From BS750m-G62 sp046483505 (GTDB lineage: Bacteria > Planctomycetota > Phycisphaerae > FEN-1346): a DNA stretch of 18,160 bases. The translations under genes and the position numbers were made by a program. Positions within the stretch are counted from its first letter, which is position 1, and each line of letters starts with the position of its first letter. Under the pieces are notes generated by a model. That model saw only the letters and a list, made by a program, of their open reading frames with translations, was not told the DNA's origin and did no database searches. Location: contig JAWODB010000127.1 in assembly GCA_046483505.1 (NCBI GenBank), positions 1-18,160 on the forward strand, given 5' to 3'. Shown piece by piece: positions 13,183 through 18,160 of the stretch.

Positions 13183-13551
13183 ATGGAAATCCACGAGCGT
13201 CCGTGCGACCTCGAAGGCGTTTCCCTCCTGGCCCTCGACGGCGGCCTGGACCACACCAACACCGGCAAGTTCGGCGACACGATGGACCGCCTCCTCGCCG
13301 AGGGCACCGCCCACGTCGTCCTGGACCTGGAGCGGCTCACGTACGTCTCGAGTTGGGGCCTGGCGGCCCTGGTGCGGGTGCACCATCATTATGCGGCCCG
13401 CGGGGGGCAAATCGCCTTTGCCAACCTCCATACCACGGTGGCCGGCCTCCTGCGCCTCTCGCACATGGACCGTTTCTTCGACCTCTACGAGAACGTGGAG
13501 GAGGCCCTGGAGGCCGTTTCCAGCCCCTCCGAGCCGCCCGAGCCCGACTGA
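13183..13551 (+). CDS. STAS-domain protein, anti-sigma factor antagonist-like
   Basis: 122 residues, a single STAS domain of normal size. Known members (SpoIIAA, RsbV) bind an anti-sigma kinase and are switched off by phosphorylation of a conserved Ser. Here VVLDLERLTYVSSWGLAALVRVHHHY contains the Asp-Leu strand and the Ser-Ser pair at the expected loop; the second Ser is the likely phosphosite. It continues with GGQIAFANLHTTVAGLLRLSHMDRFFDLYENVEEAL, typical of the family. ATG 13183 follows GAGG by 9 bases. An upstream GTG at 12931 is in frame through the whole array and would add about 84 Leu/Ala/Cys-rich residues; I regard that as unlikely but not excluded. No anti-sigma kinase or sigma factor is adjacent. 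Confidence 0.9.
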   Translation: MEIHERPCDLEGVSLLALDGGLDHTNTGKFGDTMDRLLAEGTAHVVLDLERLTYVSSWGLAALVRVHHHYAARGGQIAFANLHTTVAGLLRLSHMDRFFDLYENVEEALEAVSSPSEPPEPD

Positions 13552-13576
13552 GGCCCTTCCACTGGCGCACGGTTAC

Positions 13577-13604
13577 TTGCATGACCCCGCCAATGCCGTA
13601 TAAT
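13577..13604 (+). promoter_or_regulatory. Predicted promoter of the secreted protein-FecR-cyclase operon
   Basis: TTGCAT (13577-13582), a 16-bp spacer, then a perfect TATAAT (13599-13604). The start would be near 13611, 39 bases before ATG 13650. Confidence 0.7.
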
Positions 13605-13649
13605 TGAGTGCCGTTGCATTCAGAAACGCACCCTGGGCAGGAGACCGTC

Positions 13650-14219
13650 ATGCGTACGGGTATGCTCGCGGCCGCCGTCCTCGTTCTGGCGGCGATGCCG
13701 GCCGTTACCGCCGAACCTGAACCCGAGGCCGAAGCCGGCGACGCCGTCCCCGAGACCGACGCCCAGTTCTTCGCCGAACTCGGCTACAAGCCGGTCGCCA
13801 CGGCCTCCGACACGGCCCGGGCCCTCGTGATTCTCGTCAGCGAGGGCAAGGAACTCGGCGGCGACTACGACGCCTGCCGGGCGTACCTGCGGGAGCGCGG
13901 CATTCTGCCCGACGGCTGGCTCCAGGACGCCGGCCCCGACGAGCCCACCACCAAGGGCCACCTGGCCCGGCTCATCTGCAAAGCCCTCGGCCTGGAAGGC
14001 GGCCTGTGGATGCGCCTCTTCGGTCCCCTGCCCCGCATCGCCCTGAACGAGTGCGCGTACCTGGACCTCATGACCCGCGGGGCCGTCTACCGCCACGTCA
14101 TGGGCGGCGAACTGGTCGGCGTCATCGACCGGGCCGACCGGTTCCGTGCCATGGGGTCCCCCGCCGAGGTCCCGAAACTCGAAGGCGAACCGTCCGGCGC
14201 CAAGGAGGGCGCATCATGA
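13650..14219 (+). CDS. Small secreted protein of unknown function
   Basis: 189 residues. ATG 13650 (MRTGMLAAAVLVLAAMPAVTA) follows CAGGAG and gives a clear Sec signal peptide cut near residue 21, then a short acidic Pro/Glu stretch. The mature part is mostly helical with no motif I recognise: FFAELGYKPVATASDTARAL, RAYLRERGILPDGWL, KGHLARLICKALGLEGGLW, ALNECAYLDLMTRG. The paired helices resemble those of small periplasmic adaptor proteins. It has the first position in an operon with the FecR protein, overlapping it by four bases (ATGA). It probably works with the FecR-like and cyclase proteins at the envelope; this is inferred only from position. Confidence 0.85.
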   Translation: MRTGMLAAAVLVLAAMPAVTAEPEPEAEAGDAVPETDAQFFAELGYKPVATASDTARALVILVSEGKELGGDYDACRAYLRERGILPDGWLQDAGPDEPTTKGHLARLICKALGLEGGLWMRLFGPLPRIALNECAYLDLMTRGAVYRHVMGGELVGVIDRADRFRAMGSPAEVPKLEGEPSGAKEGAS

Positions 14220-15106
14220 AACGCTTCCACCTGTTTGGATTGGCGGTCCTGGTCCTGCTGCTCGGCCCCGCGGCACGGGCCGCCGAGCCCGACGCCGCCC
14301 CGACCGAAGCCGAGAAGCCCGCCCCCGCGAAACCCGCGGCCGACGAACCCGCCGCGCCCGACCCCGACGACCTCGTCGCCCTCGTCAAGGAGGTCGAGGG
14401 CACCGTCGAGACCCGCCCCGCCGTCGGCCGGAAATGGGTCCCCGTCAAGACCGGCATGAAACTCGTCCAGGGCGCCGACCTGCGAACCGGCTTCCGCGCC
14501 CGGTGCGTCCTCGACATGGTCGACAGCCTCGTCCAGGTCGACCCCCTGACGGTCGTCCGCCTCGGCGAACTCTCGCGCCGCGAGGGCACGGTCCGCACCC
14601 GCCTCATCCTGAAGCAGGGCCACACGGCGGCGATCGTCGAGAAGGAACGCATCGAGAGCGACTTTGCCATCGTCACCCCGTCGGCCACGCTCTCGGTCCG
14701 AGGCACGAAGGACGCCTGGGCCGGCTTCTTCCCGGACACGGGCGGCTCGTACGGCCTGGGCGGTCCCGGGCTGGTCGGCGTCCGGAACCATCTCCTCGGC
14801 AAGGAAACCCTGTGCCGGCCCGGCCAGAAGACGAACGACCAGATCCAGAAGCCGATCAAGGTGCTCCAGAAGAAGTTCCTGCCGGTCAACCTCCCCACGG
14901 GCGGGCTCGGCAACAAGGAGACGTTCGCGGCCGCGCGGTGGAAGACCTCGAACCCCCTGCCGGCCGGACTCCAGGGGCCCGGCGGGCCGCCCAATACCAC
15001 GGGCAAGAACCAGGGCCAGCAGAAGGACCCGGACCTCCCGGACCTGCCCGTGGTACCGAACGGCTGCCAGGGAGAGCGGCGTGACATCACGCCGCCGCCC
15101 CAGTAA
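14216..15106 (+). CDS. FecR-domain secreted protein
   Basis: 296 residues. ATG 14216 follows AAGGAGGG and overlaps the preceding stop. A signal peptide (MKRFHLFGLAVLVLLLGPAARA, cut near 22-23) is followed by an Ala/Pro/Glu linker (24-50). The FecR-type beta domain (about 52-165) is VEGTVETRPAVGRKWVPVKTGM, ADLRTGFRARCVLDM, LVQVDPLTVVRLGEL and FAIVTPSATLSVRGT. The last of these matches the usual FecR ending that binds or senses at the periplasm. Residues 165-296 are low in complexity, with Gly/Pro-rich stretches. Lacking a transmembrane anchor and an adjacent sigma factor, it is not a classical FecR. Its 3' neighbour is a CHASE2 cyclase, a pairing I recall from other bacteria. It may act as the extracytoplasmic partner of that sensor. 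Confidence 0.85.
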   Translation: MKRFHLFGLAVLVLLLGPAARAAEPDAAPTEAEKPAPAKPAADEPAAPDPDDLVALVKEVEGTVETRPAVGRKWVPVKTGMKLVQGADLRTGFRARCVLDMVDSLVQVDPLTVVRLGELSRREGTVRTRLILKQGHTAAIVEKERIESDFAIVTPSATLSVRGTKDAWAGFFPDTGGSYGLGGPGLVGVRNHLLGKETLCRPGQKTNDQIQKPIKVLQKKFLPVNLPTGGLGNKETFAAARWKTSNPLPAGLQGPGGPPNTTGKNQGQQKDPDLPDLPVVPNGCQGERRDITPPPQ

Positions 15107-15150
15107 CCCCGCACCCCAGGACGGGCCGGACGCCGCGCCGGGAACCGCCG

Positions 15151-17808
15151 GTGGCCAAACCCGCCAGCGCCAAGCCGAAGCCGTTCCGCCGGGCCCGACT
15201 GGGCGTGGCCTCCCTCATCGCCCTGGTCCTGGGCACCCTGACCGCCGCCGCCATCCGCCTCACCGACGCCGGCCAGACACTGGACCTGATGGTCTCCGAC
15301 CACCTGCGGTCGGCCAATCCCCTGCCCGACGCCCCGGCCACCAACCCCGTCCTGACCGTCGAGATCGACGACAAGGCCGTCGCCCACGCCGAGGGCGGCC
15401 GCTGGGCGCCCTGGCCGCGGCCCAAGCAGGCGGCCTTCATTGACGCCCTCGTCTCGCTCGGCCCGCGGTTCGTCGTCCTGGACATCGAGTACGCCGACGC
15501 CGAGGAGGAGTGCGTGGCGTACCGGCCCCGCGTCGACGGCTCGCCCGAGGCGTACATCGTCCACGCACCCGACCAGCGCTTTCGCGAGAGCCTCGCCCGG
15601 GCCGGCAACGTCGTCGTCCCGTTCAGCCTGTACCTGCACGGGCGGGCGGGCACGACCGGCGAGGGGGCGGCCCCGGCGCAGGCCGAGGTGCCGGACCACG
15701 TCCGGCGGCACGCGCTGGCCCCGCCGCCCGCCACCGCCCCGCTCCTGGAGGCCGAGGGGCTGAACCCGATGATCCCGCCCCTGGGCGAGGTCGCCGCCGG
15801 ATCCGGCTTCACGAGCATCCCGAAGAAGGACCCGGACCAGGCGATCCGTCGGATCCCGCTCCTGGCCCGCGCGGGGGATCACGTCTTCCCCCAACTGGGG
15901 CTCGAGATGGCCGGCCTCTGGCGCTTCGGGCCGGACTACCACGTCCGGCTCCGCCACGACCGCCTGGTCCTGACCTCGGCCGACCGGAGCCTCTCGGTCG
16001 GCGTGCCGGTCGGGCCGAAGGCCGAACTCAACCTCCGATGGCCGCGCGACCTCCACGCCGTCAAACGCAGCAGCATCTCGGCCGCCCCCGTCCTCGACCT
16101 GGTCCGCGACCGGCGCCGCCTGGCCTGGCTCGACCGCCGGTGGCGCCTCGTCATGGAGGACCTGGCGCCCCTCTTCCCGGACGTCGGCTGGGCCGAGGCC
16201 CGCCGGGCCCTCGACGCCGCCCTCGACGCGGCCCGCCTGACGGCCGTGGACCTCGCCCAGAACCCGGACCCCGCGCCGGCGGCCGTCGCGCCGGCGCGGC
16301 AGCGCCTGCAGGCGATGGAAGAGCGGCTGGTGATGACCGTGATGACCGCGGCCGCCGGCGCCGGCGACGCCGAGGCCGAGTCCCCCGCCGGCCGCGCCGC
16401 GCGCGCCGTCCAACAGCACCAGGCGTTCATCGCCGCCTACCACGAGGCCCGCCAGCGCCGCGTCGCCGACGTCCGCGCCGGCGCCGACCGCCTCCGGCCG
16501 CGCGTCGCCGACAAGACCGTCATCGTGGGCCTGAGCGTGACGGCCGGCACCGACCTTCACAAGACGCCCATCAGCAACCAGCAGCCGGGCGTCGAGGTGT
16601 ACCCGGCGGTGATGCGGACGATCCTCTCGGGGGTGGCGTTCCGCCGGCTCGGCGCCGGGGCGGAATGGGCCCTGGCGATCCTGGCGGCGTGGCTCGTGGG
16701 GCTTCTGGCCATCCGGCTGCCCACCGGCTGGGCCGTCGCCGCCGCCGTCTGGGTCACCGCCGGCGTCCTGATGGGGGCGTTTGCGGCGGCGAGCGCGGCG
16801 GCCCTGCTCCTGCCCGTGGCCGGGCCCATCCTGGCCGGCGTCGTCGCCTTCGCGGGCGCCTCCGGCTACCGCCAGTTGACCGAGGCCCGCAGCCGCCGAT
16901 GGATCACCCGCGTCTTCGAGCAATACACCTCGCCGGCCCACGTGGAGCAGATCATCGACAACCCCGACGCCCTGCGCCTGGGCGGCGAGCGGCGAGAGAT
17001 CACCGTCCTCTTCAGCGACATCGCCGGCTTCACGCCCCTCTCGGAACGGATGGACCCCGAACGCCTGGTCGCCCTCCTCCAGCATTACCTGGGCACCATG
17101 ACCGCCCTTCTCTACGCCGAGCGGGCCACGCTCGACAAATACGAGGGCGACGGCATCATGGCGTTCGTCGGCGCGCCCGTCCAGGTGTACGACCACGCCC
17201 TGCGGGCCGTCCGGGCCGCCCTGGCCATGCAGAACGCCATGCCCGAGATCAACGACGATCTCGTCCGGATGGGCCTGCTGGAGGACGGCACGCGGCTGCG
17301 GATCCGCGTGGGGTGCTCCTCCGGGCCGGCCAACGTCGGCAACTTCGGCTCCGAGACCCGCTTCGACTACACCGCCATGGGCGACACCGTCAACCTGGGC
17401 GGACGCCTGGAGGAGGCCAACCGCTGGCTCGGCACGAAGATTCTCGTGCCCGTCAGCACGCGGGAGGCGTGCGGCGAGGCCGTCCTGTTCCGCGAGGTGG
17501 GTCTGGCGCAGCTTCGCGGCAAGACCGAGCCGGTGCGGCTGTTCGAGCCGCTGGCCCTGGCGCCCGCCCCGGCCCCGTTACCCAACCTCGCGGAGACGTT
17601 CGGACGGGCCGTCCGGGCCCTGGAGGCGGGGGACGTCGACGCCGCCGAGGCCGCCCTGGCCGACCTGGTGGCGGCCCATCCCGACGACCCCCCGGCCGCC
17701 GCCCTGCGCCGCCGCATTCAGGCCATCCGCGACGGGCACGCCCAACCCCAGGACCCGTGGAATCTGGCGCGGCCCAAGGAGGACGCCAGGCTTCCCGACG
17801 CCCCCTGA
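15151..17808 (+). CDS. CHASE2-domain class III adenylate/guanylate cyclase
   Basis: 885 residues from GTG 15151, 44 bases after the FecR stop, with only a weak GGGA upstream. Order: transmembrane helix (about 17-36); a CHASE2 extracytoplasmic sensor (about 40-480), with LTVEIDDKAV, APWPRPKQAAFIDAL and FVVLDIEYAD at the start and VIVGLSVTAGTDLHKTPI with PGVEVYPAV at its end; three transmembrane helices (about 503-585); and a class III catalytic domain (about 610-800). Catalytic residues are intact: metal-binding Asp623 (LFSDIAGFT) and Asp667 (DKYEGDGIMAF), Lys663, and Asn748/Arg752 (YTAMGDTVNLGGRLE). It ends with a short TPR-like helix pair (about 815-865). An Ala-rich helical stretch of about 110 residues interrupts CHASE2. 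It probably makes cAMP in response to an envelope signal. Confidence 0.95.
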   Translation: MAKPASAKPKPFRRARLGVASLIALVLGTLTAAAIRLTDAGQTLDLMVSDHLRSANPLPDAPATNPVLTVEIDDKAVAHAEGGRWAPWPRPKQAAFIDALVSLGPRFVVLDIEYADAEEECVAYRPRVDGSPEAYIVHAPDQRFRESLARAGNVVVPFSLYLHGRAGTTGEGAAPAQAEVPDHVRRHALAPPPATAPLLEAEGLNPMIPPLGEVAAGSGFTSIPKKDPDQAIRRIPLLARAGDHVFPQLGLEMAGLWRFGPDYHVRLRHDRLVLTSADRSLSVGVPVGPKAELNLRWPRDLHAVKRSSISAAPVLDLVRDRRRLAWLDRRWRLVMEDLAPLFPDVGWAEARRALDAALDAARLTAVDLAQNPDPAPAAVAPARQRLQAMEERLVMTVMTAAAGAGDAEAESPAGRAARAVQQHQAFIAAYHEARQRRVADVRAGADRLRPRVADKTVIVGLSVTAGTDLHKTPISNQQPGVEVYPAVMRTILSGVAFRRLGAGAEWALAILAAWLVGLLAIRLPTGWAVAAAVWVTAGVLMGAFAAASAAALLLPVAGPILAGVVAFAGASGYRQLTEARSRRWITRVFEQYTSPAHVEQIIDNPDALRLGGERREITVLFSDIAGFTPLSERMDPERLVALLQHYLGTMTALLYAERATLDKYEGDGIMAFVGAPVQVYDHALRAVRAALAMQNAMPEINDDLVRMGLLEDGTRLRIRVGCSSGPANVGNFGSETRFDYTAMGDTVNLGGRLEEANRWLGTKILVPVSTREACGEAVLFREVGLAQLRGKTEPVRLFEPLALAPAPAPLPNLAETFGRAVRALEAGDVDAAEAALADLVAAHPDDPPAAALRRRIQAIRDGHAQPQDPWNLARPKEDARLPDAP

Positions 17809-17824
17809 TTTCTCTATTTTGCTC

Positions 17825-17853
17825 TTGACAGGGGGGCAAAATCGGGCCATAGT
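17825..17853 (+). promoter_or_regulatory. Strong promoter candidate downstream of the cyclase
   Basis: A perfect -35 TTGACA (17825-17830), a 17-bp spacer, CATAGT (17848-17853). It begins 16 bases after the cyclase stop, in a short AT-richer patch. There is no open reading frame with a ribosome site behind it, which points to an RNA product or a leader. Confidence 0.7.
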
Positions 17854-17859
17854 GAAGGA

Positions 17860-18045
17860 TGATGCAGGGCGGGGACTAACCGTCATTTCCGGGGATTCGT
17901 GGGTCGGCTCTCTTTGAGGCCGGCCGTCCATTGAAGCACGCGTCGTTTGCAGAGCCCGTTCACAACCGGAAAGAAGGCGGCCGAAAGGCCGTCTTTCCAA
18001 GCGGCAGCGGCTTCCTACCCCTCGGTCGCTGCCGCGATTTTGCCG
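17860..18045 (+). ncRNA. Candidate structured RNA of about 185 nt, family not recognised
   Basis: It lies between the promoter at 17825-17853 and the hairpin at 18001-18035. Nested helices can be drawn: TTTCCGG (17886-17892) with CCGGAAA (17966-17972), GTG (17899-17901) with CAC (17961-17963), and GGCTCT (17906-17911) with AGAGCC (17951-17956). A separate hairpin GGCC-GAAA-GGCC (17979-17990) has a GNRA tetraloop, flanked by GAAAG and CTTTC. I could not match it to 6S, RNase P, SRP or tmRNA by eye. It may be a free sRNA or a riboswitch-like leader of a gene beyond the right edge. The ends are approximate. Confidence 0.5.
18001..18043 (+). terminator. Terminator-like hairpin
   Basis: Arms GCGGCAGCG (18001-18009) and CGCTGCCGC (18027-18035) pair perfectly over 9 bp with a 17-base loop, followed by GATTTTG. 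The T-run is short, so this is a weak intrinsic terminator or an attenuator. Confidence 0.55.
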
Positions 18046-18086
18046 GCATTCCGCTTCGACCCATTACCGCCGACCCTGCCGGGTGG

Positions 18087-18160
18087 CACGCTTTCGCGGG
18101 CGAAAGCGCGTGCTGCGCGGTGCCCAGTCTTGGGCACCGCGCGGTGGGCAGGACTGCCCA
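18087..18160. repeat. Three hairpins at the right edge
   Basis: 18089-18108: arms CGCTTTCG, loop CGGG, preceded by GTGGCA. 18115-18142: perfect 12-bp arms GCGCGGTGCCCA, loop GTCT. 18141 to the edge: GCGGTGGGCA, loop GGAC, TGCCCA, cut by the window end. The first two stems have sequences not seen in any other copy in the window. Confidence 0.85.

Noticed and set aside
12931..13551. STAS protein with an 84-residue N-terminal extension from GTG 12931
   Set aside because: The extension is only the translated heptamer array. ATG 13183 has a proper ribosome site and matches the domain start. Kept as a finding, not as the annotated start.
14122..17196. A 1024-codon minus-strand open frame opposite the FecR and cyclase genes
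   Set aside because: No recognisable motif and low-complexity composition. The plus strand carries clear FecR and class III cyclase motifs.
17860..18045. Identification of the structured region as 6S RNA, tmRNA, SRP RNA or RNase P RNA
   Set aside because: None of the conserved sequence blocks of these RNAs could be found by eye, so it is left as an unnamed candidate.

Overview
The window is about 18 kb of very GC-rich bacterial DNA, with long stop-free antisense frames caused by the base composition. The gene families point to an anaerobic or microaerobic member of the Planctomycetota. These are a secreted DUF1080 (3-keto-disaccharide hydrolase) protein, system II cytochrome c maturation, siroheme-dependent heme synthesis by AhbC/AhbD, and a FecR-like plus CHASE2-cyclase pair. 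This taxonomic assignment is an inference, since there is no rRNA in the window.

Layout. Minus strand: the N-terminal two thirds of a sensor histidine kinase (776 to the left edge), a DUF1080 protein (966-1625) with its own promoter, ccsA (2045-2830) and resB (3100-4653) with its own promoter. Plus strand, divergent from resB: a HemX/CcsA-like membrane protein (5086-5895), hemA (6097-7530), ahbC (7656-8852) and ahbD (8842-9936). Then come a large secreted protein of unknown function (10187-12592), a STAS-domain anti-anti-sigma-like protein (13183-13551), and a three-gene operon: a small secreted protein (13650-14219), a FecR-domain protein (14216-15106) and a CHASE2 adenylate/guanylate cyclase (15151-17808). 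The right end holds a promoter, nested helices and a terminator-like hairpin that look like an unrecognised structured RNA (about 17860-18045).

The heme and cytochrome genes form one functional island. HemA makes the tetrapyrrole precursor, AhbC and AhbD carry out the last steps of the siroheme route to heme b, and ResB/CcsA move heme across the membrane and attach it to apocytochromes c. The right-hand operon looks like envelope sensing linked to cyclic nucleotide signalling.

The most unusual feature is the material between genes. Nearly every gap is filled with short structured repeats. (1) REP-like hairpins come in two groups, GTGC + CACGG-stem and TTTCG + GCGCGG-stem. Their stem sequences differ between copies while pairing is kept. 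(2) Heptanucleotide tandem arrays occur with three unrelated unit sequences but the same 7-bp period. Each sits exactly at a gene boundary: the ccsA stop, the resB C-terminus, the ahbC/ahbD overlap and the STAS leader. (3) Composite elements carry inverted ends. The arrays supply stop codons, start codons and even a Shine-Dalgarno sequence to the neighbouring genes. I regard these as the best candidates for an undescribed system. No database search could be run.
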